Positions 55,760 through 63,875 of a stretch of 64,000 bases of DNA are shown piece by piece. The notes below the pieces were generated by a model that had not been told where the DNA came from, searched no databases, and was given only the letters and a program-made list of their open reading frames with translations. The position numbers and the translations under genes were made by a program. The first letter of the stretch is position 1. The number at the start of each line of letters is the position of its first letter. Origin of the DNA: Aporhodopirellula rubra (GTDB lineage: Bacteria > Planctomycetota > Planctomycetia > Pirellulales > Pirellulaceae); assembly GCF_014192335.1 (NCBI RefSeq), contig NZ_JACHXU010000002.1, forward strand, positions 203,347 through 267,346, in the 5' to 3' direction.

Positions 55760-57622
55760 ATGCATATAAGCAATCTGAGGATTCAGAACTTTCGCAACTT
55801 CGGTGAACCAGCGTTTGAAATAACTCTGAAACCTTTCACGCTCATCCTCGGCGAAAACAACATTGGCAAAACCAATTTGGTTAGTGCTGCTGCCCTACTG
55901 TTTGGTCAGGACATTTCAGTTCAACAACGCCGCTCGCTTGAAATTGATGACATCAATCTGAACGCTGTTGATAACTTCAAGAGCCAAGTCGCCGATGCCA
56001 GTATCGAGTACACCGACATTGAGTTTCCAGAAGTCACGATCGAAGCGACGCTCTCAGAGATGAATGAAGACCAGCATGCCGTTGTTGGCGACTGGTACAG
56101 CAATACGGCATTCGATGAAGCGAAAGTAACCTATCGCTTCAGCCTTCGTGCAAACTTTGACAAGGAACGCTGGGTCACACTCCAGAGAAAATCCATCGCC
56201 GGCATGACCGCTGATGAGGCGAAGGGACTCATTGACTTCCCGCTCCGAGAATATCGACACGCAGTTTACGGCGGCGGAATGCCTGCGAATGAGTGCGATA
56301 CTCAATACCTGCGCATGCTGAAAGTTGAGCTCCTTGACGCTCTAAGAGACGCGAACCGGGAACTGAGCGAGGGCAGAGACCAATGCCTTTTATTCCGTGT
56401 GCTCAACCGGGATGGCGACCTCCGATACTCGGACCTTGCGGCTTCGCTCAGAGAAGTTGAGACCGCCGTTCGCTCCAACACGACGCTGCACACCTTAAAG
56501 CAGGAGATCGAACGATTACTTGCCCAGGTTTCATTGGTTACAGCCGACGAAGACAACTCAATTGCGTTCAACTTCACCGCGCCGGATGCGACCGAGCTTC
56601 TAAAAAAGATCGGGCTTGCTTATGGGGCCAACCCATTCACAGTCGCAAGAAACGGTCTTGGGAGAAACAACCTGCTTTACGTCGCTTTCGTCATCTCGCA
56701 AATTGCGAGGACCGAAAAGCCTGACGCCAGTGATGACAACTATGTCTGTTTCCGCTGCGTCGGAATTGAAGAGCCGGAAGCCCATTTGCATCCGCACCTC
56801 CAGGACCACCTCGCTTCCAACATTGAGCAGATTCGAGAACAACATGCCGATGGCCTCCAGCTGCTCCTAACCTCTCACTCCACGCATTTGGCCGCAAAGC
56901 TTAACCTTGACAACACTGTTGTCATTTCGAGGCTGAACGACGGCTCGTTGAAGCCGCACTATATTCTTGACGGTATTGATCCGCAAAAACAGAAGGAGTC
57001 AGTTCGATTTCTGTCACTCTACCTCGACGCGACCAAATCGAGGCTTCTGTTTGCGAGGAGTTTGATTTTGGTGGAGGGCATCGCGGAGCAAGTGATCATT
57101 CCAGAACTGTTTCGTCAAAAATACAGCCGCACGCTGGAGTCGATCGGATGTTCCGTCATCAACGTAAACGGCGTCGCATTTAAGCATTTCTTGATTGTGG
57201 TTGGAAACGGGCTATTCAAGAAGTGCGTTGTTTTGACGGATAGTGACACTGGAAAAGCGACTGAGAATCGAGCGGACGCGATGAAAGGCAAGTACGCCGG
57301 CCATGAATTCATCAAGATTTGTGTATCGGAGCTAACAACGTTTGAGCTGGATTTGATCAAGGCGAACAAGAAGGGCAAAGGCAAGAAAGTTGTCCTTGAC
57401 GCACTCACGGCGACAAGACCGATCAATGGAAAGAAGGTGAAAGTCGATTTCAAAACAAAAGACCTAGATCCCACTGTTACATTTGCTGAGATCGAGGACT
57501 ACAAAGCGCCTTTCGCGTTCAATTTTGTAACCGAGTTGGCGAAAAAAGACGCCAACGCAACGCCGCCGGACTATATCGACAAAGGTTTCCAGTTCATTTA
57601 TCCAGAGGGTAACAGCAAGTGA
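55760..57622 (+). CDS. gajA: OLD-family ATPase/TOPRIM nuclease, GajA-like
   Basis: 620 aa. N-terminal ABC-type ATPase with Walker A G-E-N-N-I-G-K-T at 31-38 and signature/Walker B block E-E-P-E-A-H-L-H-P in the middle, followed by a T-S-H-S-T-H motif. The C-terminal TOPRIM domain shows L-V-E-G-I-A-E and a D-S-D acidic pair. Together with the adjacent UvrD-like helicase this is a class 2 OLD arrangement, as in Gabija, where GajA cleaves DNA and is regulated by nucleotides. Slightly longer than typical GajA (about 580 aa). Confidence 0.88.
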   Translation: MHISNLRIQNFRNFGEPAFEITLKPFTLILGENNIGKTNLVSAAALLFGQDISVQQRRSLEIDDINLNAVDNFKSQVADASIEYTDIEFPEVTIEATLSEMNEDQHAVVGDWYSNTAFDEAKVTYRFSLRANFDKERWVTLQRKSIAGMTADEAKGLIDFPLREYRHAVYGGGMPANECDTQYLRMLKVELLDALRDANRELSEGRDQCLLFRVLNRDGDLRYSDLAASLREVETAVRSNTTLHTLKQEIERLLAQVSLVTADEDNSIAFNFTAPDATELLKKIGLAYGANPFTVARNGLGRNNLLYVAFVISQIARTEKPDASDDNYVCFRCVGIEEPEAHLHPHLQDHLASNIEQIREQHADGLQLLLTSHSTHLAAKLNLDNTVVISRLNDGSLKPHYILDGIDPQKQKESVRFLSLYLDATKSRLLFARSLILVEGIAEQVIIPELFRQKYSRTLESIGCSVINVNGVAFKHFLIVVGNGLFKKCVVLTDSDTGKATENRADAMKGKYAGHEFIKICVSELTTFELDLIKANKKGKGKKVVLDALTATRPINGKKVKVDFKTKDLDPTVTFAEIEDYKAPFAFNFVTELAKKDANATPPDYIDKGFQFIYPEGNSK

Positions 57623-59085
57623 TGAAGCCAACACTTGTCGTAGCAGGGCCTGGCGCGGGCAAGACGCACGAGATGGTCGATCAGATCGAAAAGGCCATCC
57701 AAGAGCTTACTCCATGTCGACACCTTGCGGCCATTACCTACACCAACGCCGCTACGAACGAAATTCGCGAGCGTCTCGCTCGGCGAGTTCATCTTCCCCG
57801 CAATGTTTTTATTGGTACGACTCACACCTTCGTTAGCCGATTCATCTTAAGGCCGTTTGCTACCTTGATGAATGAGTTGCCGGAACAACGCATCTACGTG
57901 GCTTTTCAAAATGACAAGCCTCCAATGGTAAGAAACTCGATCAAGAAAAAGATGAGGGCGAAGGGGATTGTGCCCTATGAGGACATGCTTGCAACGGCCG
58001 TAACTCTTCTTTCCAATCCAAAGATCCGGGCTCGAATTGGAGGACGTCTGCAATTCCTCTTTATCGATGAATTCCAGGATGTAGACAAACGTCAGTTGAA
58101 GGTCTTCGACCAATTGCGGATTGAGAAACAGACTCGAATCTATGTGGTCGGCGATCCTGAGCAGTACATCACGAGCCATGCTTATGCCGGTACAAACATG
58201 AAGGCGCCGACATTTGAAGAATTACCCTTCAATGAGTTTAAATCGAAGTCAAGGTTGCAAGAGCGTCTGGTCAATCACCGCGCGAATGGAGAACTGGTTG
58301 AATTCACAAACCAGTTCAGGACAGACATTCAGCAAGATGCTCACAAACCCAAGCGTGGTGTTCCTGCGGTTTTCTGCTGCAATAGCCACAGGGTGCAAGA
58401 TATGGTGCTGCAGTTTCGGGATGTTTGTCAGTCAATCTCTTCGCAGGAAAAAGTTGAACAACGCCTGTATCTCTCACGCCAGAATGATTGCTTTGATCCG
58501 GTCAGAGTTGAGTTTGGAATCAGGCATTCTGCTGGCAATGGCAAGAAAACAAAGACGCTTCTCGGAGACGCTAGTGAACTACTTTCGCAGGCGGCTGGTG
58601 CAAGTCCTCGAGAAGTTCAAGCAAAGTGTCTATTCGACAATCTGACATGGCGAAAACACTGCTTGTCTATTCTCCAACTGTGTCGCGAAGGCTCCCTCGA
58701 CGAAGCAGCCGTATGGACTTACGCTAAACGTCAGCTCGGGCTTGATAGAAAGTCTAGCACACGAAATCTCTCTAGCTTGGTGTTCTCGCTAAATGCGGCG
58801 GTGGCAATCGGAACACGAGAAGAATCGACCGAGTTAAGCTCGTCAATTCACCGAGCCAAAGGTTTGCAGGCCGACGGTGTTTTAGCGGTTGCAAGGACGC
58901 AAAACGAACTCCTCCGATGGCTCGAAACCGATCCAAAGGAGCGAACAAGAAATAAATCGGATGATTGTCGAATTGGCTATGTTGCAGCAACACGCGCAAG
59001 AGAATTGTTGTGCTACGGATGCATGGAGCCGATTGGCTCTGATGCGAAGAAACAGATCGGGTCGTTGGGGATTGTCGATTGCTGA
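57622..59085 (+). CDS. gajB: UvrD-like helicase, GajB-like
   Basis: 487 aa from the ATG at 57622; a GTG at 57619 is in frame and overlaps the gajA stop. Superfamily 1 motifs: Walker A A-G-P-G-A-G-K-T at 8-15, F-I-D-E-F-Q-D-V-D mid-protein, G-D-P-E-Q-Y-I, and the late Y-V-A-A-T-R-A-R-E motif VI. The short length and the pairing with an OLD ATPase fit GajB, the DNA-terminus-sensing partner of Gabija. Overlap with gajA shows coupling. Confidence 0.88.
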   Translation: MKPTLVVAGPGAGKTHEMVDQIEKAIQELTPCRHLAAITYTNAATNEIRERLARRVHLPRNVFIGTTHTFVSRFILRPFATLMNELPEQRIYVAFQNDKPPMVRNSIKKKMRAKGIVPYEDMLATAVTLLSNPKIRARIGGRLQFLFIDEFQDVDKRQLKVFDQLRIEKQTRIYVVGDPEQYITSHAYAGTNMKAPTFEELPFNEFKSKSRLQERLVNHRANGELVEFTNQFRTDIQQDAHKPKRGVPAVFCCNSHRVQDMVLQFRDVCQSISSQEKVEQRLYLSRQNDCFDPVRVEFGIRHSAGNGKKTKTLLGDASELLSQAAGASPREVQAKCLFDNLTWRKHCLSILQLCREGSLDEAAVWTYAKRQLGLDRKSSTRNLSSLVFSLNAAVAIGTREESTELSSSIHRAKGLQADGVLAVARTQNELLRWLETDPKERTRNKSDDCRIGYVAATRARELLCYGCMEPIGSDAKKQIGSLGIVDC

Positions 59086-59235
59086 AGCCGCGTGCTACTC
59101 AAACATATTCAGGTTCGTTCTATCTGTTCTTTTACATCTCATTCGTAACCAGGGACCACGACGTGATCGTCGTCGCTGTGCAAATTTTCATTGCTAGGCA
59201 GTACACCTGCTCGTTAAAGAAGGTGATAGGCGGGT

Positions 59236-60051
59236 TTAGCAATTGTTCTCTGTCAGGATAACGACTCTTGCGTCCACGTTGAGAACCTGCGTTCCGCAGG
59301 AGAGCTCGGCGAAAGGCTCCGGCCAATGTGAATGGCCCCTGACAACAAGTGAATTGGCGGATTGCTCGAAGACTTCTCGTATGCGCGGTGATCCACGGAA
59401 GCCACTGGCAGTAGCGTCAGGTCCCTCGTGCATGAGTGTGATCGCTGGCACCTCGCACAGGAGCATGCCTAGCGTCTCGATGTAGTCGTCTTCGGTACGT
59501 CGCCAAGGACGTCTTGGGTTTCCAGGGATACCGCTCAGTCCGGCGATCGAAACGCCGCCGATCGTCACGTGATCGTTGTCAAGGAAGTGAACCGGGCCAG
59601 TGAAGCTCGGCCTGTTCGCACCGTCCGCGAACGTGTCGTGGTTTCCTGCGACGCCGGCAACCCAGTCGAACTCAGCGGCGAACGCGTCCCAGACTGGCCG
59701 TACTTCGCCGGAGCCGCCACGCTTGTCGAGTGCCGGGACAGTGTAGAAATCTCCGGCAAGCAAGACGCCGATGTCTCCCTTTGGCAGACCGAGACTGGGA
59801 AGTACATCCGCTCTCAGCATCGCCGGAAGGACTTCGCCTAGAAGCCGCAGCGGCTGTCGACAAGCCGACTCGAAAGTCTCGCGTCCTTGCAGGTCGGCGG
59901 TTGCGACAATCGCTGAAGTTCCCGTGGGCAATGCATCAACGAAGCCACGATGAACCGGAACGACATCGTTGTAGAAGTCGCCAGGACCACGACCTGCATT
60001 CAGAAACTGGATTTCGGTAAGCAGTTTCGATTCGATGGATGTGATTCTCAT
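59236..60051 (-). CDS. Calcineurin-like metallophosphoesterase
   Basis: 271 aa from the ATG at 60051; a GTG at 60075 would add eight residues. Metal-binding motifs in order: A-D-L-Q-G-R, L-L-A-G-D-F-Y, A-G-N-H-D-T, M-H-E-G-P-D and R-G-H-S-H-W. These are the five blocks of the calcineurin-like fold, so it should be an active phosphatase, phosphodiesterase or nuclease. It is convergent with the Gabija-like operon and downstream of the Ro60-like gene, separated from it by a strong terminator. A link to RNA processing is possible but unproven. Confidence 0.88.
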   Translation of the reverse strand: MRITSIESKLLTEIQFLNAGRGPGDFYNDVVPVHRGFVDALPTGTSAIVATADLQGRETFESACRQPLRLLGEVLPAMLRADVLPSLGLPKGDIGVLLAGDFYTVPALDKRGGSGEVRPVWDAFAAEFDWVAGVAGNHDTFADGANRPSFTGPVHFLDNDHVTIGGVSIAGLSGIPGNPRRPWRRTEDDYIETLGMLLCEVPAITLMHEGPDATASGFRGSPRIREVFEQSANSLVVRGHSHWPEPFAELSCGTQVLNVDARVVILTENNC

Positions 60052-60110
60052 AGCCAACTGAGACACTATCGCCACGCATCGGTTCAGTACAGCATCCTCA
60101 CGCGAAACAA

Positions 60111-60147
60111 AAAAACGCCCGCGGGGATTGCTCCTCCGCGGGCGTTT
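60111..60147 (-). terminator. Rho-independent terminator of rsr transcript
   Basis: A perfect 12-bp stem (aaacgcccgcgg with ccgcgggcgttt, 11-nt loop) is followed on the minus strand by seven T residues. It begins about 22 nt after the rsr stop codon. The A-tract opposite also gives some termination potential on the plus strand. Confidence 0.93.
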
Positions 60148-60168
60148 CGGTTTTGTTCGTCTTTTGAC

Positions 60169-61827
<1,659 letters not shown>

Positions 61828-61842
61828 GGTGACCTCCTTACG

Positions 61843-61993
61843 AAAAAGCGATTCGACGAAGTTTGGTGCAGAGGTTGCTCCCAAATGAGCTTCGCCCCGG
61901 TGTGGGGCCGCGACCGAGAAACGCCTCGGCGCGGTTGGAGTCGGGACGACAGGAATCGAACCTATGGACTCCACTCCGGCAGTCGGATCGTGT
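61843..61993 (-). ncRNA. Y-RNA-like unit 0, adjacent to rsr
   Basis: Closing stem CGATCCGAC (61982-61990) with GTCGAATCG (61849-61857), followed by five T. Inner helix GTGGAG with CTCTGC. Then, in permuted order: T-arm with loop TTCGATT (61949-61965), acceptor-like strand CGTCCCG, an extended GC-rich hairpin, the matching acceptor strand CGGGGCG (seven pairs), and D-arm GCTC/GAGC (61877-61890). The T-run lies 16 nt before the rsr start codon. Best-formed permuted tRNA mimic next to the protein gene. Confidence 0.85.
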
Positions 61994-62010
61994 GTCTTGC
62001 CACCGCGTGG

Positions 62011-62038
62011 AAACGCCCCGAACGAAGTGGGGCCGTTT
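62011..62038 (-). other. Stable hairpin between RNA units 0 and 1
   Basis: On the minus strand AAACGGCCCC pairs with GGGGCGTTT apart from a bulged G, around a loop containing ACTTCGTT. That loop repeats the conserved 3' motif of the RNA units. It could be a processing or termination hairpin, or a remnant of a lost unit. Confidence 0.5.
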
Positions 62039-62069
62039 CGCAGCACGATGGTTTTGTGTTGTTGCATCG

Positions 62070-62190
62070 AAAAGCACTCGGCGAAGGGTTGGTCAGAGAC
62101 CCGTGTCACTTTCGTGAAAGCTAGCGGGGCGGGGCTCGAACCCGCTGGACCTTTCGGTCGTGCCATGTACTCCGAGCCGGCAGCCGAGTG
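62070..62190 (-). ncRNA. Y-RNA-like unit 1
   Basis: Perfect 8-bp closing stem CACTCGGC/GCCGAGTG (62183-62190 with 62075-62082) followed by four T. Inner helix TCGGAG/CTCTGA. It contains a GAAA-capped hairpin GACC/GGTC (62148-62159), a T-arm with loop TTCGAGC (62129-62145) and a reduced CCCG/CGGG acceptor-like stem enclosing a CTTTC/GAAAG hairpin. The D-arm is missing. Confidence 0.82.
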
Positions 62191-62224
62191 TGTTTCGATG
62201 TGTTGTGTGTTGAAGTAGTGATGC

Positions 62225-62386
62225 AAAAAAGGCGCGATCGACGAAGTTGTGATCAGAGGGTTTACGGCGCTCTACCACTGAGCTACGCCCCTGAGTTTCT
62301 GAATGAAAGTTGGGGCGGTGGGACTCGAACCCACGACATCCGGCTCCTGAAGCATGTACTCCGAATCGGCAGTCGATCGTGTGCGC
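62225..62386 (-). ncRNA. Y-RNA-like unit 2
   Basis: Closing stem CGATCGAC/GTCGATCG, extended beyond an A-C mismatch, followed by six T (62225-62230). Inner helix TCGGAG/CTCTGA. Permuted tRNA parts: T-arm GTGGG/CCCAC with loop TTCGAGT (62318-62334), acceptor strand CGCCCC, a 20-nt loop with a TTTC/GAAA stem, acceptor strand GGGGCG, then a complete D-arm GCTC/GAGC (62269-62283). No full anticodon arm. Confidence 0.87.
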
Positions 62387-62389
62387 TAA

Positions 62390-62761
62390 CTATTTCGTTT
62401 TCTTCTTCGCAGCCTTTCGCATTTGTTTCCAAAGCGAGCGGCCGTTGTCCCGGTCAAGCCGGACGAGTTGTTGCTGCCGTGTGTCGAAAGCGGTCAGGTT
62501 GCCCTTGGGTCGCTTTACATAAACGAACGGCAAGCAAACGGCGACGACTTTGTGCAGTTCGCCGACTGCACGTGGCAGGTAGCGAGTCCTTACGGGTTCG
62601 TCGATTGGTTGTGAGATGCCCGAGCAGCTCCATAAGTAGGACGGAAGCTCGATGATCTCGCTGAGGATGGTGACGTAGTCACCTTTGGCGATGTCTTCGC
62701 CAGCGATCCTGGCCGCGACGGTGGTCACGGTTTTGGATCGGCTTTCGGTTGTGGTTTTCAT
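62390..62761 (-). CDS. Unknown small protein encoded inside the Y-RNA array
   Basis: 123 aa. The first 60 residues are mixed. A central block (R-T-R-Y-L-P-R-A-V-G, then V-V-A-V-C-L-P-F-V-Y-V-K-R-P-K-G) and a basic C-terminus (R-L-D-R-D-N-G-R-S-L-W-K) ending in K-K-K-T-K look like a conserved compact fold with RNA-binding potential. I do not recognise a named family; I have the impression of similar planctomycete proteins but cannot verify it. The stop lies 4 nt from the start of RNA unit 2, and the gene is flanked by units 3 and 2 on the same strand, so it is probably cotranscribed. Confidence 0.7.
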   Translation of the reverse strand: MKTTTESRSKTVTTVAARIAGEDIAKGDYVTILSEIIELPSYLWSCSGISQPIDEPVRTRYLPRAVGELHKVVAVCLPFVYVKRPKGNLTAFDTRQQQLVRLDRDNGRSLWKQMRKAAKKKTK

Positions 62762-62898
62762 GTTTCCGCAATCGGTGAAAGAATGAATTGTGCATGTGTG
62801 TTCTCTGTTGAGCAGCGAGCTGGATTACTCGCGGCCGGTCGTAATGGCGAAACAGGAATGTAAAACACGCATAGTTCAGTCTCTCGAGACGATTGTGG

Positions 62899-63039
62899 AA
62901 AACGCGACTAACGAAGTGGTTGATCAGAGAAAATGTTCTGCCAATTAAACTACGAGCGAACCGAAGTTTGCTCGGTGGGAATCGAACCCACACCTTTCGA
63001 TTAAGAGTCGATGTACTCCGATGCGGCAGTTAGTCGTGT
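62899..63039 (-). ncRNA. Y-RNA-like unit 3 with complete four-arm permuted tRNA
   Basis: Perfect closing stem CGACTAAC/GTTAGTCG, extended past an A-C mismatch, then four T. Inner helix TCGGAG/CTCTGA. Order inside: anticodon-like arm TCGA/TCGA with 7-nt loop CTCTTAA (62997-63011; would read CUU, Lys), T-arm with loop TTCGATT (62975-62991), acceptor strand CGAGC, a TTCG-capped loop, acceptor strand GCTCG, and D-arm GTTT/GAAC (62935-62950). All tRNA arms are present but permuted between D- and anticodon arms. Confidence 0.88.
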
Positions 63040-63045
63040 ACGGTG

Positions 63046-63179
63046 GGCGACGAAGTTTGTGGTCAGAGGTTTTTTCCTGAGCTACTGGCAACCTTGCGTT
63101 TGACAGGCGGGGCTTGAACCCGCGACCTCGTCGCTCTCACGACGCGCTCTAACCTATGTACTCCGAACCGGCAGTCGCC
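63046..63179 (-). ncRNA. Y-RNA-like unit 4, permuted within the D-loop
   Basis: Closing stem GGCGAC/GTCGCC; inner helix TCGGAG/CTCTGA. The tRNA-like part begins with the 3' half of a D-arm (GGTTAGAGC), then an anticodon-like arm CGTCG/CGACG with a 6-nt loop, T-arm GCGGG/CCCGC with loop TTCAAGC (63107-63123), acceptor strand CTGTCAA, loop, acceptor strand TTGCCAG (six of seven pairs), and ends with TAGCTCAGG, the 5' half of the D-arm. The chain ends thus fall in the D-loop. No T-run; it abuts unit 3 (6-nt gap). Confidence 0.85.
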
Positions 63180-63197
63180 TTGTATTGTTGTTGTTTG

Positions 63198-63338
63198 AAA
63201 AAACGATCGACGAAGTTTGTAAACCAGACAGATTCGATGCTCTACCAACTGAGCTACGAAGCGAACACAAGGTTCACATCGGTGGGACTCGAACCCACGA
63301 CACCCGAGGTGATGTAGTCCGATTAGGCAGTCAATCGT
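63198..63338 (-). ncRNA. Y-RNA-like unit 5
   Basis: 9-bp closing stem ACGATTGAC/GTCGATCGT followed by six T (63198-63203). Inner helix TCGGAC/GTCTGG, with two compensatory or wobble changes relative to the consensus. Inside: CACC/GGTG hairpin, T-arm with loop TTCGAGT (63282-63298), acceptor-like strand CGATGTG, loop, CGCTTCG (six of seven paired), and D-arm GCTC/GAGC (63239-63254). Confidence 0.88.
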
Positions 63339-63345
63339 GTATTGG

Positions 63346-63469
63346 TGGCGACGAAGTGTTAACTCAGATCACTAACGTGTAGGAATCGAACCTACCGATC
63401 GTGTTGCCACGATCTCCAGACTCACTGGACGCAATCATTGGTGGATGGATTCCAAGCCGGCAGTCGCCA
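63346..63469 (-). ncRNA. Y-RNA-like unit 6, T-arm only
   Basis: Closing stem TGGCGAC/GTCGCCA (63463-63469 with 63346-63352); inner helix TTGGA/TCTGA. It contains a 7-bp hairpin GATCGTG/CACGATC capped by GCAA (63397-63414) and a T-arm GTAGG/CCTAC with loop TTCGATT (63379-63395). No D-arm; the acceptor region is reduced to a short GTTA/TAAC stem. It abuts unit 5 (7-nt gap). Confidence 0.8.
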
Positions 63470-63478
63470 TGTTTTGTA

Positions 63479-63645
63479 AAAGTCCAACGAAGTTGTTGTT
63501 GAGAGGGTAAGAACGTCCGTTTCAGCGGTTGCTGATCGTTGACTGGCCCCTTCGTCTGCAAGAGACTCAGACGCCATTCACTAGCCGGTCGCCCGACATC
63601 GCTACCTTAGGCTCCTCATGTATTCCCAGCAGGCAGTTGAACTTT
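63479..63645 (-). ncRNA. Y-RNA-like unit 7 with non-tRNA insert
   Basis: Perfect 10-bp closing stem AAAGTTCAAC/GTTGGACTTT (63636-63645 with 63479-63488) ending in a T-run. Inner helix TGGGA/TCTCA, with a compensatory pair relative to other units. The roughly 110-nt insert has no T-loop signature but contains a CGTCTG/CAGACG hairpin. Flanking motifs match the other units. Confidence 0.75.
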
Positions 63646-63654
63646 GTGTTGTGA

Positions 63655-63724
63655 TCGACCAACGAAGGAGTGTGAATCAGACGGGCCTTTAGCAAAGATG
63701 TAGTCCGATTCGTCAGTTGGTCGA
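63655..63724 (-). ncRNA. Y-RNA-like unit 8, minimal stem unit
   Basis: Perfect 9-bp closing stem TCGACCAAC/GTTGGTCGA (63716-63724 with 63655-63663). Inner helix TCGGAC/GTCTGA, the same covariant pair as unit 5. The insert is only a CTTT/AAAG hairpin, so this 70-nt unit is almost just the putative Ro-binding stem. It begins 5 nt after the 3' end of tRNA-Cys. Confidence 0.78.
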
Positions 63725-63729
63725 CCAAG

Positions 63730-63800
63730 AAACGCTGGTGGGAGTCGAACCCACTTGAACCGGGTTGCAGCCGGCCGCCTAGCCATCTGGCTCCAGCGTT
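63730..63800 (-). tRNA. tRNA-Cys(GCA)
   Basis: 71 nt with acceptor AACGCTG/CAGCGTT, 3-bp D-stem GCC/GGC, anticodon arm GCCGG/CCGGT with loop CTGCAAC (anticodon GCA), T-arm GTGGG/CCCAC with loop TTCGACT, and discriminator U, which is the cysteine identity base. CCA is not encoded. Canonical order, unlike the permuted modules that follow 5 nt downstream. Confidence 0.95.
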
Positions 63801-63875
63801 TTGTCGCTCGCGGGTTTGCCACGAGCGTGTTCTTTCAGTCGTCGTCCCTAAAAGTAGTCGTCGCGGTTGACGCCA

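Noticed and set aside
61828-62226. N-terminal extension of the TROVE protein to 685 aa
   Set aside because: The extension translates RNA units 0 and 1, has no Ro60 similarity, and the internal ATG at 61827 has a perfect ribosome-binding site.
61860-63400. A cluster of ordinary tRNA genes or tRNA pseudogenes
   Set aside because: T-arms precede D-arms on the coding strand in every unit, acceptor strands are joined by a short loop, and outer stems covary. Only the 63730-63800 element has canonical tRNA order.
61940-63730. CRISPR array suggested by the recurring TGTACTCCGA-type motif
   Set aside because: The spacing is irregular (about 100 to 500 nt), the repeats covary rather than being identical, and the intervening DNA contains tRNA arms and paired stems. 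No cas genes are present.
61885-63822. Many short open frames in the array
   Set aside because: They overlap RNA units on both strands, are Arg/Ser-rich, and repeat the translation of the conserved RNA motifs. Only 62390-62761 looks like a protein gene.
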